Shown piece by piece: positions 1 through 6,271 of a stretch of 6,271 nucleotides of DNA (positions within the stretch are counted from its first letter, which is position 1; every line of letters begins with the position of its first letter). Under the pieces are notes generated by a model. The model was not told where the DNA came from. It saw only the letters and a list, made by a program, of their open reading frames with translations, and ran no database searches. The translations under genes and the position numbers were made by a program. The stretch is from NCBI GenBank assembly GCA_023253235.1, contig JALRHE010000300.1, positions 1-6,271 of the forward strand. The letters run 5' to 3'. This DNA is from Steroidobacteraceae bacterium (GTDB lineage Bacteria; Pseudomonadota; Gammaproteobacteria; Steroidobacterales; Steroidobacteraceae).

Positions 1-286
1 GAATTCGATCCGGTCGTGTGGTGGTGACGAGCTCATTGAGATTGCGGCGAAAATCCGCTTCACCTGCACAACAAAGACAACCACCGGGAACCAGCCGCAC
101 ATCGAAGGGCCCCGTCGCAGCCGACGCCACCGTCAGCGCATCGATACCCGCGTCGGTGAATTCATTGAGCAGAACGACCCAGTTCTCAGCGCTCGGCTTG
201 TCAGCAACGAGTTGCGACAAAGCGGTCGTCTTGCCAGAGCCCAACGGGCCGGCGACGACCCAGACCGGAATCGGAGTGTCGCTCAC
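1..286 (-). CDS. COG0523 (CobW/P47K, G3E-family) GTPase, N-terminal part
   Basis: This is the first 95 residues of a G3E-family P-loop GTPase; the rest lies beyond the window. Visible motifs are a Walker A loop GPLGSGKT (residues 13-20), the family's NEF...GID segment (VLLNEFTDAGID, 38-49), and GGCLCC (68-73), the GCxCC metal-binding signature of COG0523. The segment ending in RPDRI at the edge matches the stretch before Walker B in the family. COG0523 proteins are cytoplasmic GTP-dependent metallochaperones (zinc in ZNG1/YjiA relatives, cobalt in CobW, nickel in UreG/HypB cousins). The metal here cannot be told from this fragment. The GTG start overlaps the aguB stop by four bases (GTGA), and no Shine-Dalgarno is evident, so translation is probably coupled to aguB. 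The family call is firm; the subfamily is not. Confidence 0.9.
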   Translation of the reverse strand, partial: MSDTPIPVWVVAGPLGSGKTTALSQLVADKPSAENWVVLLNEFTDAGIDALTVASAATGPFDVRLVPGGCLCCAGEADFRRNLNELVTTTRPDRI

Positions 287-1173
287 ACGCCATCGAAGCT
301 CGTGAGCGAGCCGTATAGATCAGGTCGTCGATCGCGGAAGACACCCCAACTCGCGCGCTGAACGGCAAGCTCAGTCAAATCGAAACTGGCCGTCAACACG
401 GCGTCACCCTCATCACCGGCCTCGGCCACCAGTGCCCCGCTCGCATCGGCGATGAACGATGAGCCGTAGAAGCGAATGAACACCTCATCGGGTCGCTGAA
501 TCGAACGCTCAACACCCCAACGATTGGCCGCTAGCAACGGCATGACGTTGGCCGCGGCGTGACCTTGTTGAGTCCGCTGCCAGTGTCGACGCGAATCGAG
601 CGGCGGCGCCGGTGGCGGCTCACTACCGATGGCGGTGGGATAGAGCAGCAATTCCGCGCCCTGAAGCGCCATGGCGCGCGCGCACTCGGGAAACCACTGA
701 TCCCAACAGATACCGACCCCGATGCGACCAAATCGTGTCGACCAAACTCGAAAACCTGTATCCCCTGGGCTGAAATACTGCTTTTCCTGATAACCCGGCC
801 CATTCGGAATATGCGACTTTCGGTAGGTGCCGAGCACACGACCATCGGCATCGAGCATTGCCACGGTATTGAAGAACGCCTGCCCTGCTCGCTCAAAAAA
901 ACTGATGGGCAACACCACACCGAGCTCCCGAGCGATGGGCGCAAAATGCCGCAACGCCGGATTCTCATCGATCGTCGTTGCCAACGCGAAGTGACGGACA
1001 TCCTGATCGATGCAGAAGTACGGTGTCTCGAACAACTCCTGCAGCAGGATGACATTGGCGCCCGCTGCAGCGGCGCGACGCACCATGGCCTCGGCCCGCT
1101 CGATATTGGTCGCCCTGTCGGTTGAACACGCAAACTGCGTGGTCGCCACTGTCACGCGGCGCGACTCACTCAT
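283..1173 (-). CDS. aguB: N-carbamoylputrescine amidase (EC 3.5.1.53)
   Basis: The product is a 296-residue nitrilase-superfamily amidohydrolase. It would hydrolyse N-carbamoylputrescine to putrescine, CO2 and ammonia, the last step of the agmatine route to polyamines, in the cytoplasm. The Glu-Lys-Cys triad is intact: E46 in QELFETPYF, K119 in YRKSHIPNGPGYQEKQYF (with the second conserved Glu at 130), and C156 in GICWDQWFPE. The ETPYFC and IPNGPGYQEKQYFSPG stretches and the length (about 290 residues) are typical of AguB rather than of other carbon-nitrogen hydrolases. The ATG is preceded by GGAG with an 8-base spacer (1182-1185). It overlaps the stop of the upstream dehydrogenase by four bases (ATGA), and its own stop overlaps the next start, so it sits mid-operon. 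The usual partner, agmatine deiminase AguA, is not in the window. Confidence 0.94.
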   Translation of the reverse strand: MSESRRVTVATTQFACSTDRATNIERAEAMVRRAAAAGANVILLQELFETPYFCIDQDVRHFALATTIDENPALRHFAPIARELGVVLPISFFERAGQAFFNTVAMLDADGRVLGTYRKSHIPNGPGYQEKQYFSPGDTGFRVWSTRFGRIGVGICWDQWFPECARAMALQGAELLLYPTAIGSEPPPAPPLDSRRHWQRTQQGHAAANVMPLLAANRWGVERSIQRPDEVFIRFYGSSFIADASGALVAEAGDEGDAVLTASFDLTELAVQRASWGVFRDRRPDLYGSLTSFDGV

Positions 1174-2117
1174 CGCAGCGACTCCGGGGTCAGCATGCTC
1201 GTGATGCGGATGGCGATATCGAGCGCCCGCAGACCATCTTCGCCGGAGACCAGAGGGGGTTTGCCCTCACGGATGCAATCGAGGAAGGAATGAATTTCGG
1301 CGCGCAAGGCGTCACCTTGATCGTAACTGCTCTCCTCGATCGTAACCGGCAACTCACCGGGCGCCGGCACTCCGGAGCGCTTGCCGATGACGGTCAAGAT
1401 ACGTTGCTGCAAATCGATCGAGAGATAGGCGTCGTCGCGAAACACGCGCATCTTGCGCTCGGTCTTGAGGCTCACCCGACTCGCCGTGACATTGGCGACA
1501 CAACCGCCTTCGAAACGCAGCCGCGCATTGGCGATATCGACTGCACCCGAGAACACGGGAGTGCCGACTGCCTCGATCGACTCGACCGGGCGAGCGACGA
1601 TGCTCTGGACGATGTCGATGTCGTGGATCATCAAATCGAGTACGACGTTCACGTCGGTGCCGCGCTCCTTAAACGGAGCAAGGCGCTGGCACTCGATGAA
1701 ACGGGCACCGCGCAATCGCGACTCGGCGGCGACGATGGCCGGATTGAAACGCTCAAGATGCCCGACCTGCAGGATGCGACCCGCTGCGGCTGCGATCTTG
1801 ATCAGCGACTGCGCCTGCTCCACGGTTTCGGTGATCGGCTTTTCCACGAGCACGTGTGCGCCCGCCTCGAGAAAATCACGGGCGATCGCGTAATGCGCTG
1901 GGGTGGTCGTGACCACACTGACGGCGTCAACCTGGCCGAGCAACTCCCGATGATCGGCAAGACCGCGCGTGCCCATCTCGGCGGCGACCGCCTCACGCAC
2001 CTCGAGACGCGGATCCACCACGCCCACCAGGGTGCAACCTGGAGCTGCCGCGTACTTCTGTGCGTGAAACCGGCCGAGATAGCCCGTACCGATCACCGCT
2101 GCCCGTATGTTGTTCAT
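1170..2117 (-). CDS. Gfo/Idh/MocA-family oxidoreductase
   Basis: The product is a 315-residue NAD(P)-dependent sugar or nucleotide-sugar dehydrogenase. The N-terminal Rossmann fold shows GTGYLG at 10-15 (dinucleotide binding) and an acidic residue ending strand 2 (VVD, 33-35). The family EKP motif is at 92-94 (EKPIT), and the substrate domain opens with GHLERFNPA (119-127). DLMIHDIDI (161-169) carries the D-x3-H pair, with the likely catalytic H165. The GxGYLGRFHAQKY start and HLERFNP resemble GnnA-type UDP-GlcNAc 3-dehydrogenases used in diamino lipid A synthesis. No GnnB aminotransferase is nearby, so the substrate stays open. It is the first gene of the three-gene unit with aguB and the COG0523 GTPase. 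No good Shine-Dalgarno precedes the ATG; a CATAAT element ends six bases upstream, so the message may be leaderless. Confidence 0.9.
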   Translation of the reverse strand: MNNIRAAVIGTGYLGRFHAQKYAAAPGCTLVGVVDPRLEVREAVAAEMGTRGLADHRELLGQVDAVSVVTTTPAHYAIARDFLEAGAHVLVEKPITETVEQAQSLIKIAAAAGRILQVGHLERFNPAIVAAESRLRGARFIECQRLAPFKERGTDVNVVLDLMIHDIDIVQSIVARPVESIEAVGTPVFSGAVDIANARLRFEGGCVANVTASRVSLKTERKMRVFRDDAYLSIDLQQRILTVIGKRSGVPAPGELPVTIEESSYDQGDALRAEIHSFLDCIREGKPPLVSGEDGLRALDIAIRITSMLTPESLR

Positions 2118-2133
2118 CGCTTATTATGTGCCG
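2118..2133. promoter_or_regulatory. Candidate bidirectional promoter with shared -10 element
   Basis: Only 16 bases separate the start codons of the dehydrogenase (minus, 2117) and the small membrane protein (plus, 2134). The gap holds an AT-rich TTATTATG in GC-rich surroundings. It reads TATTAT (2122-2127) on the plus strand and CATAAT (2128-2123) on the minus strand, so one element could serve as -10 in both directions. By usual spacing, transcription would begin at or within a base of each start codon, giving leaderless messages; neither gene has a visible Shine-Dalgarno. No convincing -35 hexamer is seen on either side, so this is a weak call. Confidence 0.3.
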
Positions 2134-2418
2134 ATGTCGAAACGAAAAAAGCCCCAAGCAGCAACGATCGCACTGCGCGAGCTGCGCTGGCTCGTGCTGG
2201 CGGCCGCTTCAGGCGCGATCCTGCTGCCGATGCTGCTCTGGATCAGCGGCCGCATCCTGCTCGGTCGATACGAGAACGGCGGTCTCATCGACTTGTGGCT
2301 CGATTTCGTTCGCGAGCTCGGCCAAGGCGGCACAGCCGCTTGGATCCTGCTCGTCGCGCCCTACGCCTTCTTGCAGGTCGGGCGCCTCGTCTGGTCACTG
2401 CACCAGCGACTGCGCTGA
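2134..2418 (+). CDS. Small two-helix membrane protein, function unknown
   Basis: The product is a 94-residue protein I do not recognise. It has a basic N-terminus (SKRKK), a hydrophobic segment at about 19-43, a loop with GRYENGGLIDLWLDFVREL (44-62), a second hydrophobic segment at about 67-88, and a basic tail (HQRLR). This predicts an inner-membrane protein with both ends probably cytoplasmic. Codon third positions are strongly G/C, as in neighbouring genes, which supports real coding. An in-frame ATG at 2107 would add nine residues (MLFIAYYVP), but it lies inside the divergent dehydrogenase gene, so the start before SKRKK is preferred. There is no Shine-Dalgarno. Its last 24 bases overlap the 3' end of the convergent M28 peptidase gene. 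Confidence 0.75.
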   Translation: MSKRKKPQAATIALRELRWLVLAAASGAILLPMLLWISGRILLGRYENGGLIDLWLDFVRELGQGGTAAWILLVAPYAFLQVGRLVWSLHQRLR

Positions 2419-4074
2419 CGACATTCCATTCGCCAAGCTGCGATCCCGCGCCGCGCGAAACTCGCTGTCCGGATACCAGTTGGGGAAGCGCCGCTCGTTG
2501 GCGAGACGCCAGCCGATGCGCTGCATCAACTCGATGTCCTGCAGTCCGCCGCGCAAGTCGATTCCAGCTCGAAACTCGTCAGAAGGCTTGTGGTAGTCGT
2601 TCTTGGTGAACTCGGCGAGCTGCGCACGCCCCCACTCTTCGCCCTTCTCTCGATCGTCGACCCCCAGTTTGATGTACAGCGCGGGGACGCCACCCTTGGC
2701 GAAGTTGAAATGATCCGAGCGGAAGAAAAACCCGTTCTCCGGAGTCGGCTCCGGCTTGACGATGCGATCCTGACGCTGAGCTTCGCTCGCAAGGTACTCC
2801 TCGAGCTCCGAGGCGCCGTGACCGACGACGGTGACATCCTTGGTCGGTCCACCCCAGCCGATGGCATCCATGTTGAGCGCGGCCACGGTCTTCGCCAGCG
2901 GGAAGATCGGATTGGCAACGTAGTACGCCGAGCCCAGCAGACCACTCTCCTCCAACGTGACGGCTAGAAAGACCACCGATCGCTCAGGACGCGGCGTCGA
3001 TTCTGCGTAGGCCTTAGCGATGGTCAACAAACCCGCCGTTCCGGTCGCGTTATCGAGCGCGCCGTTGAAGATGTTGTCGCCCGAACGTGCCAGCGTTTTG
3101 CCGAGATGATCCCAATGCGCCATGTAGACGATCACCTCATCCGGATGCTTACGGCCAGGCAACATCGCGACCACGTTCGATGACGAGGCACGGCGGATGA
3201 GATTTCGCACAGAGCCGCTCGCCTTCTGCCCAAGCTCGATGGGTTTGAAGCCGCGCTGACTCGCAGCGAGCAACAGCGAGTCGTAACTGTGGCCACTCGC
3301 CCGCAACAAAGCGTCGCCCTCGGCTTTGGTGATCCAGCCTTCGATGGCAGGGCGACCTGCGTTGCCGTCTTTGGCAACCATGTCGAGCTGCGGACCGGTC
3401 CAGCTGTTTTGCACCGTGTCCCATGGATAGGCGGCCGGTTTATCGTCATGAATGATGATGGCGGCCGCCGCACCCTGTCGCGCGGCTTCTTCGAACTTGT
3501 AGGTCCAGCGACCGTAGTAGGTCATCGCTCGACCGCGGAACAAACTCGCATCGTTGGTCGCAAAACCCGGATCGTTGATGAGGATCACGGCAGTCTTGCC
3601 CTTCATGTCGACACCGGCGTAATCGTTCCAGCCGAACTCGGGCGCGACGACGCCATGCCCGACGAAGACGAGCGGACTGTCGGCGAGACTGGCCTCAGGA
3701 ACGAGGCGCTTGGTCCAAATCACCATATCGCGTGAATACGTGAGCTCACGTGAGCCCAATCGCAAACTCGCATCGGTTCCAGCCGTGATTTCGACGATGG
3801 GCACCTCTTGCACCCACGAAGAACCGTTACCGGGCTTCAAACCGAGCTTCTTGAACTCGTTGGTCAAGTATTCAACGGTCTTGCGTTCACCCGCCGTGCC
3901 CGGTTTGCGCCCCTCGAACTCGTCACTCGCGAGCGTTGCGATGTGACGTTCGTACTCGGCTGCCGAAATCGGTGCGACAGTCGCCGTCGGCGCCTGGGCT
4001 GGCGTCGTACAGCCTGCGAGCACGACGGATAACGCTGCAGCAACTGGGAAAGCAAACGACTTGATCGACAACAT
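2395..4074 (-). CDS. M28-family zinc peptidase, secreted lipoprotein with PA domain
   Basis: The product is a 559-residue exopeptidase-type metalloenzyme. A lipoprotein signal peptide ends in lipobox LAGC, with C22 as the lipidated residue, so it should be anchored in the envelope facing the periplasm. A protease-associated (PA) insert spans about 130-280, including GHGVVAPEFGWNDYAGVDMKGK and GAAAAIIIHD. The M28 two-zinc site is complete: H320 in MAHWDHLG, bridging D341 in GALDNATG, general base E375 with ligand E376 in TLEESGLLGS, D403 in NMDAIG, and H495 in DYHKPSDE. The conserved SDHFNF is at 453-458. The likely activity is aminopeptidase or peptide scavenging; the substrate is unknown. 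An upstream in-frame ATG (4209) would bury the signal peptide, while GGAG (4083-4086) sits 8 bases before the chosen ATG. A 53-base gap from the upstream membrane-protein gene suggests co-transcription. Confidence 0.92.
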   Translation of the reverse strand: MLSIKSFAFPVAAALSVVLAGCTTPAQAPTATVAPISAAEYERHIATLASDEFEGRKPGTAGERKTVEYLTNEFKKLGLKPGNGSSWVQEVPIVEITAGTDASLRLGSRELTYSRDMVIWTKRLVPEASLADSPLVFVGHGVVAPEFGWNDYAGVDMKGKTAVILINDPGFATNDASLFRGRAMTYYGRWTYKFEEAARQGAAAAIIIHDDKPAAYPWDTVQNSWTGPQLDMVAKDGNAGRPAIEGWITKAEGDALLRASGHSYDSLLLAASQRGFKPIELGQKASGSVRNLIRRASSSNVVAMLPGRKHPDEVIVYMAHWDHLGKTLARSGDNIFNGALDNATGTAGLLTIAKAYAESTPRPERSVVFLAVTLEESGLLGSAYYVANPIFPLAKTVAALNMDAIGWGGPTKDVTVVGHGASELEEYLASEAQRQDRIVKPEPTPENGFFFRSDHFNFAKGGVPALYIKLGVDDREKGEEWGRAQLAEFTKNDYHKPSDEFRAGIDLRGGLQDIELMQRIGWRLANERRFPNWYPDSEFRAARDRSLANGMSSAQSLVQ

Positions 4075-4082
4075 ACTGTTCA

Positions 4083-4086
4083 CTCC
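4083..4086 (-). promoter_or_regulatory. Shine-Dalgarno fixing the M28 peptidase start
   Basis: GGAG lies 8 bases before the ATG at 4074 that begins the lipoprotein signal peptide. It selects this start over the in-frame ATG 45 codons upstream, which would place a polar, repeat-like segment before the signal sequence. Confidence 0.65.
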
Positions 4087-4127
4087 ATGAGCCCAGCGAG
4101 GTCGGGCGTTGGGTTCAGGCTTTTGGT

Positions 4128-4424
4128 TTAGGCCTTTGGCTCCGGCCAAACCCACCAGCCGATGAGCAACAACATCAATGCGAGAATCGCTTGCGCCAGA
4201 CGCCGCCAACGGCGGGCTTGCAACTCACCAACGAAGGCCGCCGCCGCGACCACCGCCAAGACGGCAGTGACCACCAGAGTCTGGATCAACGGCGGAAACT
4301 CCTCCCCGATGCGCTCGGCGAACTCGGGCAGGAACAGAAAGACGATCAACGTCAAAATCAGTGCAAGCGTGATGGAAACGGCCGATCCGAGGACGATCCC
4401 GAGCAGCATGGCGAGCGGTTGCAT
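4128..4424 (-). CDS. Small three-helix membrane protein, function unknown
   Basis: The product is a 98-residue hydrophobic protein not assigned to a named family. Three membrane segments are visible at about 5-32, 46-66 and 76-93. A short acidic loop (PEFAERIGEEFPP, 33-45) separates the first two and a basic loop (QARRWRR, 69-75) the last two. By the positive-inside rule the basic loop is cytoplasmic. The chosen ATG has a strong Shine-Dalgarno (AAGGA, 4434-4438, 9 bases upstream). An upstream in-frame ATG at 4508 would add 28 polar residues and run into prc, so it is rejected; an internal Met6 is possible. It lies 53 bases before the M28 peptidase gene on the same strand and is probably in the same transcript. 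It diverges from prc across a 77-base spacer. No catalytic motif is seen. Confidence 0.78.
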   Translation of the reverse strand: MQPLAMLLGIVLGSAVSITLALILTLIVFLFLPEFAERIGEEFPPLIQTLVVTAVLAVVAAAAFVGELQARRWRRLAQAILALMLLLIGWWVWPEPKA

Positions 4425-4433
4425 CGATTTTCT

Positions 4434-4438
4434 TCCTT
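4434..4438 (-). promoter_or_regulatory. Shine-Dalgarno fixing the three-helix protein start
   Basis: AAGGA, in AAGGAAGA, lies 9 bases before the ATG at 4424. It favours that start over the in-frame ATG at 4508, which overlaps prc. Confidence 0.65.
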
Positions 4439-4454
4439 GACGGGGTCTATGCAC

Positions 4455-4483
4455 TTGAAGGTGCGGCGCAGGCACTCTAGTCT
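4455..4483 (+). promoter_or_regulatory. Candidate sigma-70-like promoter for prc
   Basis: TTGAAG (4455-4460) is followed after exactly 17 bases by TAGTCT (4478-4483), giving 4 of 6 and 3 of 6 matches to the -35 and -10 consensus. It lies in the 77-base divergent spacer upstream of prc. Transcription would begin near 4490, leaving a leader of about 12 bases to the ATG at 4502 or about 27 to the one at 4517. No matching promoter was evident for the opposite gene. Confidence 0.3.
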
Positions 4484-4501
4484 GCAAAGCGAGTCTAACT
4501 G

Positions 4502-5950
4502 ATGCCAAGGCCGTACATGACCCCCTCCAGTCGCCGCCCGACCGCCCTGCTCGCCTTTACCGTGGTGCTCACCGCACTGCTGACGGTCGGCAGTTCCTCG
4601 CGGCTGACAGCCAACACCTCGCTGCTACCGCCTGGCGCCCTCGCCCCGACTGCCCGAGAACGCATGATCGCGCGTCAGGTGGGCTCCCTGCTCGAGGAAG
4701 CGCACTACAGCAAGCTGAAGATCGACGACAGTCTCTCACCACGGGTGATGGACAAGTTCATCGATGGGCTGGATGGTCAGCGCAGCTACTTCCTGGCCAG
4801 CGATATCGCCGAGTTCGAAGCGCACCGCCTGCGCTTCGACGACATGATTCGCACCGGCGACATCGAACCTGCGTATCTGATCTTCGCACGCTACCAGCAG
4901 CGCAATCGCGAACGCGTGCAACATGCGCTGACCCTGCTTGATCGAGAACCGGATTTCTCGCTGAACGAGAGCTTCGAGTTTGATCGTGAATCGGCGCCTT
5001 GGGCCAAAGACTCGGCCGAACTCGACGAACTTTGGCGCAAGCGAGTGAAGAACGATGCCATCTCGCTGCTACTCACCAATAAGACCTGGGCCGAAGCGCG
5101 CGACGTACTTCGCACCCGCTATGAGCGCGTCTTGAAGCGCGCTGATCAGGTCAAGCCTGAGGAAGTGTTCGAGCTCTTCTTGAACGCTTACGCGCGCACT
5201 TTCGATCCTCACTCGAGTTACTTCTCGCCGCGCAATTCCGAGGAATACAAGATCCAGATGAGCCTCAACTACGAGGGCATCGGTGCTTCACTGCAATTGG
5301 TCGACGAGTACGTCACCATCATGAATCTGATCGAAGGCGGCCCCGCGGCTGCCGCTGGCACACTCAAGATCAACGACCGTATCACCGCCGTGGGCCAAGG
5401 TAGCAACGGACCGATGACCGATGTCGTCGGCTGGCGCATCGACGATGTCGTGCAATTGATCCGCGGCAAGGGTGGCACGCCGGTGCGATTGCAGATTTTG
5501 CCGGCTGGCGCCGCACCGGGCTCACCGGAAAAAACCGTCGAGTTCATGCGTGGCAAAGTCACGCTCGAAGCGCAGGCTGCCAAGAAGGAATTGAAAACGT
5601 TCCGACGTGGTGATCGCGAATACAAAGTCGGCGTGATCAACGTGCCGGGCTTTTACTCCGACTACGACGCGCAGCGCGCCGGCGACAAGGACTATCGCAG
5701 CACCACGCGTGACGTACGCAAGCTCATCGACGAACTTAAGAAAGAAGGCGTCGATAGCATCGTGATGGACTTGCGTGGCAACGGCGGTGGCTTCCTGCCC
5801 GAGGCGCAATCGCTGACGGGCCTGTTCATCGATCGCGGCCCCGTGGTGCAAGTGCAGTTCTCAGGTGGCGACAAAGAGGTGCTCGACGACGATGAGACGG
5901 GCGTCGCCTACGAAGGGCCACTCGTGGTTCTGATCGATCGCTTCAGCGCT
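4502..5950 (+). CDS. prc: Carboxy-terminal (tail-specific) protease Prc/Tsp, S41A family, 3'-truncated
   Basis: This is a periplasmic processing protease, of the family that trims or degrades proteins with nonpolar C-termini. The frame gives an N-terminal signal or anchor segment (about 14-30), a helical N-terminal domain, and the family signature DPHSSYFSPR (235-244). A PDZ domain follows at about 252-340 (GIGA 259-262, VQLIRGKGGTPV 317-328), then the S41 start with DLRGNGGG (423-430) and GPLVVLIDRFSA (472-483). Relatives continue as SASASEIFA, holding the catalytic serine. Here the match stops after the first SA, and the reading frame runs 11 unrelated codons to a stop at 5986. The catalytic Ser and Lys and the C-terminal domain (E. 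coli Prc is about 680 residues) are missing. The cause is the join with foreign DNA, not natural decay. ATG 4517, with AAGG six bases before it, is an equally plausible start. Confidence 0.93.
5945..5950. other. Chimeric join between two organisms' DNA
   Basis: Prc homology on the plus strand ends within the palindrome AGCGCT, and PdtaS homology on the minus strand ends at the same six bases. GC content drops from about 60% to about 50% here. Both genes are cut in mid-domain, with their broken ends facing each other. No inverted repeats, target duplication or transposase is present. This points to a cloning or assembly artefact. AGCGCT is the recognition sequence of Eco47III and fits HaeII, but other copies of it in the window (188-193, 1376-1381) are intact, so complete digestion does not explain the join. 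Confidence 0.8.
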
Positions 5951-6271
5951 TTTCCAGTCAACCCCAATGCGATTGTTTCCTCTTGAGCCTCAGGACGAGC
6001 GCGCGCAAGTGACTGTGCAACTTCACCAAGTACGTGGCCTTCAACTTCACTCATCCACCCCAAACGGCTAAATGCTGAGCGAGCATTAGGGCTTGCATAC
6101 GAGACCACACCGTTTACATCGAGACGAATTAATCCATCACCTACGCGTGGAGCAGGATCGAAGAGTGATCCCGCATCAGGATAGGGAAATGTTCCCTCTG
6201 CAATCATTCGATAGAGATTATGAGCAATTTCGCGATAGTTGAGTTCGAGTCGTGAAGGTTGACGCATTAAT
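5951..6271 (-). CDS. PdtaS-type sensor histidine kinase, internal fragment (actinobacterial)
   Basis: About 107 codons are open, from the window's right edge to the join. The stretch AHNLYRMIAEGTFPYPDAG...RVGDGLIRLDVNGVVSYASPNARSAFSRLG...EVEGHVLG closely resembles, from memory, mycobacterial PdtaS (Rv3220c): LLRMLAEGTFP, AGDGFIRLDVDGVVSYASPNALSAYHRMG and ELEGVNL. It covers the end of the linker after the N-terminal GAF domain and most of the PAS sensor domain. PdtaS is a cytosolic histidine kinase that phosphorylates the ANTAR RNA-binding regulator PdtaR. The HisKA_2/ATPase core would follow but is cut off at the join, and the N-terminus lies outside. The ATG at 6267 is internal, not the true start. 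Composition is clearly AT-richer than the rest of the window, suggesting a moderate-GC actinobacterium. Confidence 0.85.

Noticed and set aside
1..6. EcoRI site GAATTC exactly at the left edge, suggesting a library end
   Set aside because: Another intact EcoRI site is present at 158-163, and the COG0523 coding frame runs cleanly to the edge, so it may be coincidence or partial digestion. It does not indicate a second chimeric join.
1122..2609. A 495-codon open frame on the plus strand
   Set aside because: It lies antisense to the dehydrogenase and peptidase genes, whose motifs are unmistakable. Its protein is low in recognisable structure and rich in Arg/His/Asp, as expected of a shadow frame in GC-rich DNA. 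It also crosses the divergent start region.
4118..4139. Imperfect direct repeat GGCTTTTGG / GGCCTTTGG around the stop codon of the three-helix protein
   Set aside because: Two short, inexact copies only. There is no hairpin with a T-run, so no terminator or regulatory meaning can be supported.
4075..4209. N-terminal extension of the M28 peptidase to the ATG at 4209
   Set aside because: It would place 45 residues ahead of a clear lipoprotein signal peptide and overlap the upstream gene. A well-placed Shine-Dalgarno supports the start at 4074.
5951..5986. Natural C-terminus of Prc (tail FPVNPNAIVSS)
   Set aside because: The tail has no resemblance to the S41 family and is encoded by the strand opposite the PdtaS fragment. 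It is an artefact of the join.
1..6271. tRNA, rRNA, CRISPR arrays, insertion sequences, toxin-antitoxin or defence genes
   Set aside because: Looked for on both strands; the space is nearly all filled by identified protein genes, and no such structure was seen.

Overview
The window looks like environmental DNA joined from two different bacteria. Bases 1 to about 5950 are GC-rich (roughly 60% by eye) and read as one continuous proteobacterial segment. The mix of N-carbamoylputrescine amidase, a PA-domain M28 lipoprotein peptidase and a Prc/Tsp-type protease suggests a gammaproteobacterium near Xanthomonadales/Nevskiales; that placement is an inference from protein style only. Bases from about 5951 to the end are clearly poorer in GC (about half) and encode, on the opposite strand, an internal piece of an actinobacterial PdtaS-type sensor histidine kinase. 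Both genes meeting at the join are cut in mid-domain, and no mobile element lies there. A cloning or assembly chimera is therefore much more likely than a natural rearrangement.

Layout, left to right. On the minus strand, 2117 to 1 holds three genes linked by 4-base stop/start overlaps: a Gfo/Idh/MocA sugar dehydrogenase, aguB, and a COG0523 (CobW/G3E) metal-chaperone GTPase cut by the window edge. Diverging from them is a small two-helix membrane protein (2134-2418). Only 16 bases separate the two start codons, and this gap contains a near-symmetrical TATTAT/CATAAT element. The small gene's 3' end overlaps the 3' end of the next minus-strand gene by 24 bases. That gene is a secreted M28 zinc peptidase lipoprotein (4074-2395), preceded on the same strand by a small three-helix membrane protein (4424-4128). 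A 77-base divergent spacer (4425-4501) then leads to prc on the plus strand, which breaks off at about 5950, just before its catalytic serine motif.

Functionally the proteobacterial part is ordinary housekeeping. The left operon combines polyamine synthesis (last step of agmatine to putrescine), a nucleotide-sugar or sugar oxidoreductase, and metal homeostasis. The right half is envelope proteolysis, with one peptidase lipoprotein and one periplasmic tail-specific protease transcribed back to back. I found no RNA genes, CRISPR array, insertion sequence or convincing terminator, and no sign of a new defence or mobile system. The main point for any user is that the 3' end of prc and the PdtaS fragment should not be taken as genomic neighbours.
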